The translations under genes and the position numbers were made by a program. Positions 6,245 through 14,346 of a stretch of 31,108 nucleotides of DNA are shown in pieces; position 1 is the stretch's first letter, and every line of letters starts with the position of its first letter. Under the pieces are notes generated by a model, which saw only the letters and a program-made list of their open reading frames with translations, had not been told where the DNA came from and ran no database searches. The stretch comes from a virus. The stretch spans positions 1 to 31,108 of IMG/VR virus record IMGVR_UViG_3300009550_000041; one strand, given 5' to 3'.

Positions 6245-7657
6245 ATGGCAAATTTAATTAACGAAGCGGAAATTAGAGATACATGGTCACCGATTATTGA
6301 ATCGGCAACTGGTATCAAAGACGCTGAAAAATTATCATGGATGTCTGAGTACTGTCACAATCACAAACTTTACGAAGACGCAAACATCATGTCCCTTAAC
6401 CCAGGAATGAACTTAACAGGTATGGGTGCAGTAGCATTCCCATCAAACTTTGACGGTGCAGCTGACGGTTCAGGAGACAAAGCTCCAACTTTACTTCCTT
6501 TAGCGATGCAAGTTGCAGCTCAAACAATCGGATTAGACTTAGTACCAGTTGTACCAATGGCTGGACCTATGGGTCTTTTATCTTACCTAGACTTCGTATA
6601 CGAAGGAGGTACTTTAGGTGCTGGAGCTTCCGGTGCTGATGGTACTGTAGCACCTACATACATCAAATCAGGAGCAACTGCTGCTTCTACTGGTGATACT
6701 ATCGTAGGTACATCTAGAATTGACGGAAAATCAATCATCAAAATTGGAGCAACAACTGAAGCTGCAGCACCAGTAACTAACACTTACGCTGACGCTGAAT
6801 TAGTTGCTGCATTAGACGACCATATCCCTGGTTTCGTTGGAAATGATGATGGAACTCCATACACTAGAGAAGTTGGTGAATCAACTCCGGACAGAGTTAT
6901 GGGTCTTTCATTGTTCAGTAAATCAGTAGACGCTAGAACTTATCAAGTTGCTGCTGCAGTTACTAGAGAGCAAGTACAAGATTTAAAACAATTCGGTGTA
7001 GATGCAGTTGCTCAAGTAGAGGCTGTATTAACTAACGAGCTTACTCAAACAATCAATGATTTAATTATCAATAACATCGATTCACTTGCTACTGCTAACA
7101 TGGCAGCTGCTGGTATCGCTGGAAACTTAAACGTAGCTTTAACTCCTGTTGCATCTGCAGCTGGTGGTGCTACTGAAGGTTCACAACACAGAAAAGTATT
7201 AACAGGTATTCTTGCTGCTGCTAACTTAATTGCTAACAGAGGTAGAAGAGGTGCTGGTAACTTTGCTGTAGTTGGACCACAGGTTGCTACATTAATTCAA
7301 TCGGTTTCAGGATTTGTTCCTAACCCATTCGCTAACACGGCAAACCAATCAGCAGGTGCTATTTATCCTGTAGGTTCTGTTGCTGGTGTACAAGTTTATA
7401 CTAACCCAAAATGGAATTGGTCTTACAATGAAGTATTAGTTGGTAGAAAAGGAGACGGAAACGGACCTGGATTAGTATTCATGCCTTACTTAATGGCAGA
7501 ATCAGTACAAACAATTGCTGAAGGAACTATGGCTCCTAAAGTAGCTGTTAAGTCTAGATTCAGAATCGTTGAAGCTGGTTTCCACCCAGAAACACAATAT
7601 GCAAAATTTGCAATTACTGTTGCTGGTGGTGGTACTGATTTAGTAAACATCGCTTAA
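6245..7657 (+). CDS. 23: Major capsid protein, T4 gp23-like
   Basis: 470 residues from ATG 6245 (T4 gp23 is 521, cyanophage versions about 465). The segment LLPLAMQVAAQTIGLDLVPV followed by VPMAGPMGLLSYLDFVY is the gp23 signature around the start of the mature shell domain. The C-terminal part has the usual FMPYLMAESVQTIAEGTMAP and KSRFRIVE. The residues before about 45 are probably a propeptide removed by the adjacent protease. An in-frame ATG at 6206 would add 13 Lys/Thr/Asn-rich residues encoded by leader-like A-rich sequence; I prefer 6245 (MANLINEAEIRDTW). Codon use is enriched for C-ending codons (AAC, TAC, GAC, TTC) compared with its neighbours, in keeping with very high expression. 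Confidence 0.94.
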   Translation: MANLINEAEIRDTWSPIIESATGIKDAEKLSWMSEYCHNHKLYEDANIMSLNPGMNLTGMGAVAFPSNFDGAADGSGDKAPTLLPLAMQVAAQTIGLDLVPVVPMAGPMGLLSYLDFVYEGGTLGAGASGADGTVAPTYIKSGATAASTGDTIVGTSRIDGKSIIKIGATTEAAAPVTNTYADAELVAALDDHIPGFVGNDDGTPYTREVGESTPDRVMGLSLFSKSVDARTYQVAAAVTREQVQDLKQFGVDAVAQVEAVLTNELTQTINDLIINNIDSLATANMAAAGIAGNLNVALTPVASAAGGATEGSQHRKVLTGILAAANLIANRGRRGAGNFAVVGPQVATLIQSVSGFVPNPFANTANQSAGAIYPVGSVAGVQVYTNPKWNWSYNEVLVGRKGDGNGPGLVFMPYLMAESVQTIAEGTMAPKVAVKSRFRIVEAGFHPETQYAKFAITVAGGGTDLVNIA

Positions 7658-7682
7658 TAAACTTTTAATAGTTTTAAGATAT

Positions 7683-7708
7683 AAAGGGAAACGTAAGTTT
7701 CCCTTTTT
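7683..7708 (+). terminator. Rho-independent terminator after capsid gene
   Basis: Perfect 10-bp stem AAAGGGAAAC / GTTTCCCTTT with a GTAA tetraloop and following Ts, 26 bases after the capsid stop. Confidence 0.9.
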
Positions 7709-7720
7709 CTGATTTAAAAG

Positions 7721-7728
7721 GATATATA
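7721..7728 (+). promoter_or_regulatory. Late-type promoter box
   Basis: AAAAGGATATATACT, 29 bases before the ATG at 7758. Confidence 0.6.
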
Positions 7729-7757
7729 CTATATTAATCTAAATAAAATTAACAAAA

Positions 7758-8783
7758 ATGAAAAGATTTTACCTAAAAGAAAATTTAAAAACATACAGTG
7801 AGTTTACATCACTTAATGAAGAAATCAATATTGAAAACCAACAAGAAACCTCTATATCAGGTCAAGATATTGAGGGCGATGTCATAACTGGAGATAATCT
7901 TTCCGGTGAAATTGATACCATCTTAGATAAATTAAAAGAATTAGAAGATGGAATAGAAGAAGAACTTGCGGTTAAATATTTAGGTCTTATAGAAGATAGA
8001 GACCTTTTTGAAGAAGAAGATGGCGCAATGGCCAAAATAAAAGATTTTGTATTTGTAGCACCTAAAGTTACAAAAATGCAGAAAAAAGCTAATAAAATTA
8101 GACTTAATAAAGAGGTCTTAGATATGACTGTACAAAATCCTGAAATAGATGGTAAGAAAAAGAAATCGTTAGAACAAAAAAGAGACGGACTTAAAGACCA
8201 ACTTAAAGATTTAGAAAATGCAGTTACCCAATATCAAAAAGATAACGGTGGAAAATATTCTGCTAGAAAACTTGCTAAAACAAAAATTGAAGGTCAATTA
8301 GCAGCTATTAAGAAAAAGACTGGTATGTCAGATGACCCAAAACAGCAAAAGTCATTAGCACAAGATGCTAAAGAACTTGCAGTAAGATACAAAGAAGAAG
8401 TTGCAGCAACAAAAGAAATTGCAGATGCTGATAAGCCTTCACCGGAAGAAGTAGCTAAAGCTAAAGCTGATGAAATCAAAACTCAAAGAAAAGAACTTAT
8501 CGATAAGAAAGAGTCTACTGATGATAAAAAAGCACAAGCAACTTTACAAGTAGAAATAGAAACACTTAACGTAAAAATAGCTGCATTAGAGAAAGAAGGT
8601 GAAGCAGAAGCTAAACAAGATTTAAAAGATGCTAAGGCAAAATTAGCAGAAATTGAATCTGGAGGAGCAGAAGCAGAAGCAGGAGCTGAAGGAGAAGCAG
8701 GAGCTGAAGGAGAAGCAGGAGCTAAAGGATATAATGAGTCTGAATTTGATGGTTCTGGTAGAAGTTTACCTATCGCAGAATAG
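7758..8783 (+). CDS. Coiled-coil protein with Ala/Glu/Gly repeat tail, probable head-associated protein
   Basis: 341 residues. The N-terminus (MKRFYLKENLKTYSEFTSLN) recalls core-type proteins of this phage. Most of the chain (about 50-295) is Lys/Glu/Ala-rich with long heptad-like stretches (KKKKSLEQKRDGLKDQLKDL; DDKKAQATLQVEIETLNVKI), hence an extended coiled coil. The end carries AEGEAG hexapeptide repeats and a non-repetitive tail, SLPIAE. It follows the capsid gene with its own promoter, so it is late. It may be a second scaffold/internal protein or a head decoration partner; the family is not recognised. Confidence 0.7.
   Translation: MKRFYLKENLKTYSEFTSLNEEINIENQQETSISGQDIEGDVITGDNLSGEIDTILDKLKELEDGIEEELAVKYLGLIEDRDLFEEEDGAMAKIKDFVFVAPKVTKMQKKANKIRLNKEVLDMTVQNPEIDGKKKKSLEQKRDGLKDQLKDLENAVTQYQKDNGGKYSARKLAKTKIEGQLAAIKKKTGMSDDPKQQKSLAQDAKELAVRYKEEVAATKEIADADKPSPEEVAKAKADEIKTQRKELIDKKESTDDKKAQATLQVEIETLNVKIAALEKEGEAEAKQDLKDAKAKLAEIESGGAEAEAGAEGEAGAEGEAGAKGYNESEFDGSGRSLPIAE
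8674..8727 (+). repeat. Three 18-bp tandem repeats
   Basis: Copies at 8674-8691, 8692-8709 and 8710-8727 of the type GAGAAGCAGGAGCTGAAG, nearly identical, encoding Glu/Ala/Gly hexapeptides near the C-terminus of the coiled-coil protein. This is a likely slippage or expansion site. Confidence 0.85.
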
Positions 8784-8794
8784 TATTTTTTAAA

Positions 8795-9406
8795 ATGATA
8801 CCTAAGATAATACACCAAATATGGATAGGAGATAAACCTATCCCAGAAAAATGTAAAGCTTTTAGTGCAAAAATGAAGCAACTACATCCAGACTGGAAAT
8901 ATGTTTTTTGGGACAATAATAAAATATTTAACGAAGTTTATAAAGAAGATGAATATCTGCAAAGCTACTACGAGGATATTAATACCCATTTTAAACCTGC
9001 CCATATTGCGGATAGAGCTAGACTTTTAATATTAAGAGATTTTGGAGGAGTTTACGTGGATATGGATGCTAACCCTATAAAATCGTTTAATAATATTCAT
9101 GAAAAACTAAACGAATCAATTACTTTTTTTGGAGGTGTTAGGCCTAAAAGTAAAGAAGAAAAAAGAGGAGCATTAATAGACTGTACTGTTTTAGGAGCTG
9201 AAAAAAACTCAAGAATAATCAATGAGGTTTTAAAAATTTATAAGAGTAAAAATTGGGCATGGGGAGGAAGAGCACTTTCTGATAAAATGTTTGAAAATTT
9301 AGGACCTGATGTTGCACTTTTTAACTATAAAAAATTTTACGATACAGAAATAACAGAAGAAACTATAGTTTCTCATGACTCAAATAGACTATGGTCTTGG
9401 TTATAA
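8795..9406 (+). CDS. Glycosyltransferase with DXD motif (Och1/capsular sugar-transferase type)
   Basis: 203 residues. The N-terminus MIPKIIHQIWIGDKPIP and the segment ADRARLLILRDFGGVYVDMD (about residues 72-91) are hallmarks of the Gly_transf_sug family (PF04488), which transfers a sugar from a nucleotide sugar. Asp89 and Asp91 form the metal-binding DXD. The gene starts 11 bases after the coiled-coil gene and has no separate promoter that I can see, so it is probably late-expressed. Possible targets are virion proteins or host surface glycans. It ends one base before the minus-strand gene, tail to tail, with no visible terminator. Confidence 0.85.
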   Translation: MIPKIIHQIWIGDKPIPEKCKAFSAKMKQLHPDWKYVFWDNNKIFNEVYKEDEYLQSYYEDINTHFKPAHIADRARLLILRDFGGVYVDMDANPIKSFNNIHEKLNESITFFGGVRPKSKEEKRGALIDCTVLGAEKNSRIINEVLKIYKSKNWAWGGRALSDKMFENLGPDVALFNYKKFYDTEITEETIVSHDSNRLWSWL

Positions 9407-9407
9407 T

Positions 9408-9899
9408 CTAAGATTTCTTACCCTTTTTAACAATACGTATAAACTCTTGTTGGTCTTCCAGCAGGAGTTTTTTACAATATTTTCGAAATTCAATACTGCT
9501 TTTAAGAATACGACTATCTACCATACTTTGTTTCAGGATATCAGAATACTCAGGGTGAATAAAATTTTCAAGCTGAAAGTTATTAAATTTAGCTTTAATG
9601 GGTTTACGACTTATTGCGCAGAACCAATCTATGGTATCATACGAATTAATTAGCTCTTCCATCTTAACAGGTGTTTGATTTGTCCAATCATAATAAAACT
9701 TATCTCTTAAAACGGTGTTTTTTAGTTTTAACTCTTTTTGTTTAATTCTAAGAATTTGCTCCATAAAAACCATATCATTTTTCCATCTACGTAGATTTCT
9801 GTGTTCTATCATAAATTTACGAAGAGTTCTAGGAAGGCCATCAAGTCTTACTCCATGCCGATGAGCCTGTTTAGGATTGTTTGAGCGTTTTATTTGCAT
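9408..9899 (-). CDS. Unknown basic protein, minus strand
   Basis: 163 residues, the only convincing minus-strand gene in the window. It is strongly basic (for example QIKRSNNPKQAHRHGVRLDG, RNLRRWKND, ending RIVKKGKKS) and looks helical, without membrane segments. A basic charge could mean nucleic-acid binding, but no known motif is visible. ATG is at 9899-9897, with an A-rich upstream region (on the minus strand AACAAATATATAAATAA) that resembles the late box. It converges with the glycosyltransferase gene and diverges from the early promoter at 9931. Confidence 0.65.
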   Translation of the reverse strand: MQIKRSNNPKQAHRHGVRLDGLPRTLRKFMIEHRNLRRWKNDMVFMEQILRIKQKELKLKNTVLRDKFYYDWTNQTPVKMEELINSYDTIDWFCAISRKPIKAKFNNFQLENFIHPEYSDILKQSMVDSRILKSSIEFRKYCKKLLLEDQQEFIRIVKKGKKS

Positions 9900-9904
9900 T
9901 TATT

Positions 9905-9914
9905 TATATATTTG
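9905..9914 (-). promoter_or_regulatory. Possible late-type box, minus strand
   Basis: Read on the minus strand, AATATATAAA lies about 6 bases before the ATG at 9899. It resembles the plus-strand late boxes but lacks the G and is very close to the start. Confidence 0.3.
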
Positions 9915-9930
9915 TTAAAAATAATTGCCC

Positions 9931-9970
9931 TCAGATTTTTTTATGTCGTTTATAATGATTATATTTATAC
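9931..9970 (+). promoter_or_regulatory. Presumed early promoter, copy 1
   Basis: Contains CTCAGA, seven Ts, ATGTCGTTTAT, a variable spacer and ATATTTATACT, nearly identical to the copies at 10581 and 29648. The TATATTTA-like box is close to the Bacteroidota -7 element TAnnTTTG. It lies 25 bases before the ATG at 9995. Confidence 0.75.
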
Positions 9971-9994
9971 TATATTAATCAAAACGAATAAATT

Positions 9995-10561
9995 ATGGAA
10001 TTTTTACACTACTTAGGAAAAGGATTAGGATGGTTACTAATGTACGGTGCCATTGCGGCATCAATAATATACAGTGTATTGCTACTATTCGGTTTAATAA
10101 TATATTCTACTAGATATGTTATTTGGAAATTAATCTTAAGAAAAGAAACTTCAACTGAGTTTCTTGATAGACTTGCTATAGAAAAAGGATATACGTCATA
10201 TCAGGAGATGCGTGATATATGGAAGAACCAGTTCGGCTCACATTTTGAGTGGTCTTACTACGCAGCATCTGAACAGAACCTTGAACCCTATCTTGAAGAA
10301 GAAGACAGGACTGATCGAGAATATAGCAAAATGTATGACAATTTGTATGATATTTATAGAAAACACAACGAAACTTATAATAATCCATGGAAGAAAAGAT
10401 GGTATATCTTAACTGATTACAAATTTACAGCTAATAAAGAATGGAAAGGCGAGGCTTTTGTAGTTGCAGCAACCACGTTCATTATTTCAATATCAGCATA
10501 TATGATAGCAGCACTCACATATTATATGGAGCATGGACAAAAGATGCCTCTACTATTTTAA
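9995..10561 (+). CDS. Membrane protein with N- and C-terminal helices, unknown
   Basis: 188 residues. Hydrophobic segments lie at about 12-45 (LGWLLMYGAIAASIIYSVLL and onwards) and about 152-176 (AFVVAATTFIISISAYMIAA). Between them is a soluble region of about 105 residues rich in Tyr, Glu and Asp (DREYSKMYDNLYDIYRKHNE). It is the first gene behind presumed early promoter copy 1, so probably an early protein acting at the host membrane. I do not recognise the family. Confidence 0.7.
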   Translation: MEFLHYLGKGLGWLLMYGAIAASIIYSVLLLFGLIIYSTRYVIWKLILRKETSTEFLDRLAIEKGYTSYQEMRDIWKNQFGSHFEWSYYAASEQNLEPYLEEEDRTDREYSKMYDNLYDIYRKHNETYNNPWKKRWYILTDYKFTANKEWKGEAFVVAATTFIISISAYMIAALTYYMEHGQKMPLLF

Positions 10562-10580
10562 AAAAAGTGAAAAATAAATC

Positions 10581-10623
10581 ACTCCAGATTTTTTTATGTC
10601 GTTTATTTTTCTTATATTTATAC
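10581..10623 (+). promoter_or_regulatory. Presumed early promoter, copy 2
   Basis: ACTCCAGA, seven Ts, ATGTCGTTTAT, spacer, TTATATTTATACT. It shares almost every position with the copy at 29648 and lies 24 bases before the ATG at 10648. Confidence 0.78.
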
Positions 10624-10647
10624 TGTAACAAATTAATAATAACAACA

Positions 10648-10815
10648 ATGAAATTACCTTTTGAACTTAAATTTTTATTAACAATTATAATAATGGCAAT
10701 CTTTATTATTTGGATTCCAGTATTATTCGCTTTGAATATTGAAGATATCAGAATTTTAATACCAATTTGCACAGTATACGGATTTTGTTTAGGTAAATTA
10801 ATTGCAAATAACTAA
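10648..10815 (+). CDS. Small two-helix membrane protein
   Basis: 55 residues, MKLPFELKFLLTIIIMAIFI at the start, with hydrophobic segments at about 7-29 and 35-52. The start at 10648 is chosen because it lies just behind the second early promoter; the earlier ATG of the same open frame (10441) falls inside the previous gene and upstream of the promoter. The gene is followed within 3 bases by the next start, so it heads an early operon running toward the clamp loader genes. Confidence 0.65.
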   Translation: MKLPFELKFLLTIIIMAIFIIWIPVLFALNIEDIRILIPICTVYGFCLGKLIANN

Positions 10816-10818
10816 AAA

Positions 10819-11556
10819 ATGAATTTAGAAAACTTAAATTTCACATCACCTGAACAGCATATACCAGCTGTTACTATCCCAGCAAAAACTTATATTTTTG
10901 CAGAAGAACTAGAAAAAGCAGTACTTAAGTACATGGAAGATAGATATCATTATCTTGCAGAAGGAAGACATATCCTTGATGACTTAAGTCCATCGTCTTA
11001 TATTAAGAACCTCGCAAATATTTTCACAAAAGTATCATATCATGATATTGAAAAGCACTTTAATGCTCTTGGTGAAAAAATCACGGCTGAAAGATTAAAA
11101 AAAGAAAGAGAAGAGTATTTTGAACATCATGGCATTGATGTTAAAATAGACTCAGAAATGTTACTTCAATCATGTAAGTTTTTAAGAGAAAGGTTTCTTA
11201 AAAATAGACCTACGAAAGGATGGAATACAAATAAAATGGACAAATGGAGACTTCAAAACGAAGAACTACTCTATGAAGAACTTGGTTTAAAAACATATAC
11301 AAAATCTGATAAAAATTGTTTAGACCTTAGAGGCTATGAAGACATAGACATCATAATTCACACTGATGGAATATTCCCAAGAAATGAGTGGGAGGCTGAT
11401 AGAGGAATGGAATCTTTCTACATTAAAGCCCATTTTCCTAACGAATTTAGATGGGCAGAGCAGAAAAAACACGGTTCAGTAGGTATCTTAGAGATATACT
11501 ACAGCAAGCGCAAAAATGAAATAAGAAATAATACAAACACAATAAAAATTAAATAA
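10819..11556 (+). CDS. Unknown soluble protein
   Basis: 245 residues, no membrane segment. Rich in charged and aromatic residues, with segments such as ILDDLSPSSYIKNLANIF, RPTKGWNTNKMDKWRLQNEE and DIIIHTDGIFPRNEWEADRG. No catalytic motif that I can name. It sits in the presumed early operon, 3 bases after the small membrane gene and 1 base before the next gene, so translation is probably coupled. Confidence 0.7.
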   Translation: MNLENLNFTSPEQHIPAVTIPAKTYIFAEELEKAVLKYMEDRYHYLAEGRHILDDLSPSSYIKNLANIFTKVSYHDIEKHFNALGEKITAERLKKEREEYFEHHGIDVKIDSEMLLQSCKFLRERFLKNRPTKGWNTNKMDKWRLQNEELLYEELGLKTYTKSDKNCLDLRGYEDIDIIIHTDGIFPRNEWEADRGMESFYIKAHFPNEFRWAEQKKHGSVGILEIYYSKRKNEIRNNTNTIKIK

Positions 11557-11557
11557 A

Positions 11558-11920
11558 ATGAGAAAAAGAAGAATAGATTGGTTTAGAGTAACAATGGTAG
11601 GTACTTTTGTATTGGTAGCAGCAATAATACTAGGAGGTATTGGCTTAGAAGTAGCGTACTATCAAACATCAGATACTGTTACATTTACAGTAACGGATAA
11701 AGAAACAAAAGTAACATCAGATGGAGAACACGTATCTTCAAAGTATATTGTCTTTACAGAAAACGAAACCTTTGAAAATACAGACCTTTTATTTGGGGGT
11801 AAATTTAACTCTTCAGATATCCAAGGAAAACTTAAAAGAGGAGAAACATACACTGCTGAGGTTTATGGATGGAGAGTTCCTTTCTTCTCAATGTACAGAA
11901 ATATAGTAGTAATTAAATAA
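11558..11920 (+). CDS. Membrane-anchored protein, possibly DUF1523-like
   Basis: 120 residues. A basic N-terminus (MRKRRIDWFR) is followed by one hydrophobic helix at about 12-33 (TMVGTFVLVAAIILGGIGLE) and then a beta-rich domain that should lie outside the cytoplasm. The domain contains VTDKETKV, SKYIVFTENETFENTD, GKFNSSDIQGKL and YGWRVPFFSMYRNI. This order (FTEN...FENTD...KFNSSD...VYGWRVPF.SMY) is one I associate with the uncharacterised DUF1523 family; I could not confirm that. Function unknown; an envelope role during infection is plausible. Confidence 0.72.
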   Translation: MRKRRIDWFRVTMVGTFVLVAAIILGGIGLEVAYYQTSDTVTFTVTDKETKVTSDGEHVSSKYIVFTENETFENTDLLFGGKFNSSDIQGKLKRGETYTAEVYGWRVPFFSMYRNIVVIK

Positions 11921-11930
11921 AATAATAAAA

Positions 11931-12113
11931 ATGACTAAACAAGAAGCATTAAATGAAATAATGAAAGCAGTGGAATATAAAGTACCTGGATATGATAACA
12001 CAGAATTAGTAAAGGCTATTCTAGGAGTTTTTGAAAAACAGGTAAGAATAGACCAGATAGAAAAAGACCGCGAAATGAGTATGAAAACCCTAAATATTAC
12101 TAAAATTAAATAA
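11931..12113 (+). CDS. Small unknown protein
   Basis: 60 residues, helical, mixed charge (MTKQEALNEIMKAVEYKVPG ... EKDREMSMKTLNITKIK). It follows the membrane-anchored protein by 10 bases and precedes the clamp loader gene by 38 bases. Its spacing and A-rich leader support a real gene, but no domain is recognisable. Confidence 0.55.
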   Translation: MTKQEALNEIMKAVEYKVPGYDNTELVKAILGVFEKQVRIDQIEKDREMSMKTLNITKIK

Positions 12114-12151
12114 ACAAATCAAAGATTTTTTCTATAAAATAAAAATAAAAT

Positions 12152-13117
12152 ATGCAAGCAGTTCAACAACTTTTCACAGAAAAATACAGACCAAAAAATC
12201 TTAGTGAACTTATTCTACCAGAAAGAGTGATGAATAAATTCAAAGACGGGTTAGTTCAAAACATGTTATTAGCAGGTAGTCCAGGTACTGGAAAAACATC
12301 AACAGCTAAAGCAATTGTTAATCAATTTAACATGCCGTATCTTTACATAAATGCATCGACAGATACTTCAGTAGACGTAATTAGAACAAGAATCACAGAC
12401 TTTTGTTCTACAGTTTCTATTATGGACGGACCTAGTTCTATGAAGGTTGTAATATTAGATGAGGTTGATGGTGTATCAGATCAATTCTTTAAAGCACTTC
12501 GTGCTACAATGGAAACCTTCGCATCAAATAGCAGATTTATTGCTACATGTAATTATATAAATAAATTACCAGATCCAATACTTTCAAGATTTGAAGTTAT
12601 TAATTTTGATTTTGACAAAGAAGACGAAGCTGAACTAACTAAAAAATATATTAGAAGAGTTTACGAAATATGTCAAAATGAAGGACTTGAAATAGAAAAA
12701 CCAGCTCTATTAGAATTTGTAAGGCGAAATTTTCCAGATCTAAGAGATACTCTTAATAAACTGCAGGGCTTTAAATCTCAAGGAACTTTAGATATTAAAG
12801 TAGAAGACGTAAAAAGATTTAACTCTGTCTATAAAGACATATTTGAACTCATATTTAATGAAACAAATCCAGTAGTTAATTATAAAACATTAGTAAGCAA
12901 TTATTCAAACAGAGTTGAAGATGTATTGCAGAGCTTAGGTAGCGATTTTATTGATTATATAAATCAAGAAAAAAGCCAGTACACAAAGCATATTCCAGAA
13001 ATAACAGTGGAAGTTGCACAGCATCAAGCACAGAGACTTTCTGTAATAGACCCTGTAATTACAATGCTTTCATTAGTGTTTAAAATACAAACAATAATAA
13101 AAGAAACAAAGGTATGA
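12152..13117 (+). CDS. 44: Sliding clamp loader large subunit, T4 gp44-like AAA+ ATPase
   Basis: 321 residues (T4 gp44 is 319). It uses ATP to load the sliding clamp (gp45 in T4) onto DNA for replication and, in T4, for late transcription. Visible motifs: KYRPKNLSEL near the start, Walker A AGSPGTGKTSTA (about 41-52), Walker B VVILDEVDG (about 99-107), sensor 1 IATCNY (about 130-135) and the SRF arginine finger region (LSRFEVI, about 144-150). A short collar domain follows. The stop overlaps the next start (ATGA), so it is translationally coupled to the nuclease gene. Confidence 0.94.
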   Translation: MQAVQQLFTEKYRPKNLSELILPERVMNKFKDGLVQNMLLAGSPGTGKTSTAKAIVNQFNMPYLYINASTDTSVDVIRTRITDFCSTVSIMDGPSSMKVVILDEVDGVSDQFFKALRATMETFASNSRFIATCNYINKLPDPILSRFEVINFDFDKEDEAELTKKYIRRVYEICQNEGLEIEKPALLEFVRRNFPDLRDTLNKLQGFKSQGTLDIKVEDVKRFNSVYKDIFELIFNETNPVVNYKTLVSNYSNRVEDVLQSLGSDFIDYINQEKSQYTKHIPEITVEVAQHQAQRLSVIDPVITMLSLVFKIQTIIKETKV

Positions 13118-14346
13118 TGAAAAAAGGAGGACATACACTATTAATAGATGGCAATTATTTTTTGCACAGCAGACTTTTTGTTCTTCCAAGACCATCTAGT
13201 GGTAAAATGATGGAAGATGAAGAATCAAGAGCCAATCTTATGCGCAAATTAGCGATAGACTTAGCATCCGAAGTAAGAAAGATGAGAGACTTTATAGATA
13301 AAGTTGTAGTAACAGTAGATGCTAGAAGTTGGCGCAAAGACCTATTCCCACAAGCAGAATATAAAGGTACTAGAAAGCAAGATTCTAAAATAGATTGGAC
13401 TGGCGTATATGGAATTTATGAAGAATTTCAAGCTATTTTACAAAAGCACGGTGTTATTGTACATAGAATAGACGGCGCAGAAGCAGATGATGTTCTTTTT
13501 GGTTGGTCAACTTACTTAAACAATAAAGGTAAAAATTGTATAATATGGACAGGTGATAGAGACCTTATTCAATTAGTAAATTATTCAATACCAAATGATG
13601 CATACACACTATGGTATTCAAGTGCTCATAAAAGTTTATATACTTTTCCTAACTTTGAAGAAGTTATTAATAGGAAAGAAGATATAGATAAAAATGACAT
13701 GTTATTTAATATGAGTCACTATAAAGGTCTTTCTCAAGAATCTAGACACTCTCTTAAATTATGGATGGAAAATAATAAAGTAAAATTAACTGAAGTAGAT
13801 TGTGACGAGTTTTTATTTAAAAAAATACTTGTAGGTGACAGTGGTGATAACATACCATCTGTTATTACTTGGCAAAAAGTAATGAAGAATGGTAAATTAA
13901 GAACTTATTCTATTACAGATAAAATGGCAGATAAAATATATGCTCAGTTTACAAAAGAATCAGATGGATTTGTTGTAGATACCTTATTTGTAAAAAGCGA
14001 ATTAGAAAGAATGGCTGATGTTGTTTATAGGGTAGTAGGTAGAGAATCTGCAAAGATTATATCTAACAGGATATTTGATAATATGTCTCTAATGATGCTT
14101 CACTCTAGAGTAATACCTGAACCTATTCAGAACGAAATATACAAAGCAGTAGAAAATGAATTTTCTTTGCTAGATAGAATGGACCTATCTAAGTTAACAA
14201 ACAAAGATAAAATATTAGAAAATACAAAATGGTTAGATATTAAAAAATCTAAAAAAGCAGATATTTTCTCTAATTTAGATATAGAAGATAACCAGCCTAA
14301 AAAATTAAAATTAATAAATAAGAATAACAAAAATAAATTGTTCTAA
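13114..14346 (+). CDS. rnh: RNase H / FEN1-type 5' nuclease, T4 Rnh-like
   Basis: 410 residues, longer than T4 RNase H (305). In T4 this enzyme removes RNA primers from lagging-strand fragments. Acidic metal-binding positions of the FEN/PIN fold are present: LLIDGN (Asp12), VVTVDA (Asp69), GAEADD (Glu123, Asp125, Asp126), TGDRDLIQL (Asp148, Asp150) and VGDSGDNIPSV (about 240-250, start of the helix-hairpin-helix region). AEYKGTRKQD is the usual basic arch element. The extra length is mostly C-terminal and ends in a Lys/Asn-rich tail. Two adjacent ATGs exist at 13114 and 13117; either could be used. Confidence 0.9.
   Translation: MMKKGGHTLLIDGNYFLHSRLFVLPRPSSGKMMEDEESRANLMRKLAIDLASEVRKMRDFIDKVVVTVDARSWRKDLFPQAEYKGTRKQDSKIDWTGVYGIYEEFQAILQKHGVIVHRIDGAEADDVLFGWSTYLNNKGKNCIIWTGDRDLIQLVNYSIPNDAYTLWYSSAHKSLYTFPNFEEVINRKEDIDKNDMLFNMSHYKGLSQESRHSLKLWMENNKVKLTEVDCDEFLFKKILVGDSGDNIPSVITWQKVMKNGKLRTYSITDKMADKIYAQFTKESDGFVVDTLFVKSELERMADVVYRVVGRESAKIISNRIFDNMSLMMLHSRVIPEPIQNEIYKAVENEFSLLDRMDLSKLTNKDKILENTKWLDIKKSKKADIFSNLDIEDNQPKKLKLINKNNKNKLF

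Noticed and set aside
8483-8881. Minus-strand frame of 132 codons
   Set aside because: It is antisense to the Glu/Ala-rich repeats, which gives Ser/Ala/Pro-rich nonsense protein; no leader or promoter.
9375-9653. Plus-strand reading frame of 92 codons
   Set aside because: It overlaps the glycosyltransferase end and runs opposite to the more convincing minus-strand gene; composition is that of a shadow frame.
10212-10412. Plus-strand frame of 66 codons within the membrane gene at 9995
   Set aside because: Alternative frame fully inside a better gene, no leader, no recognisable protein features.
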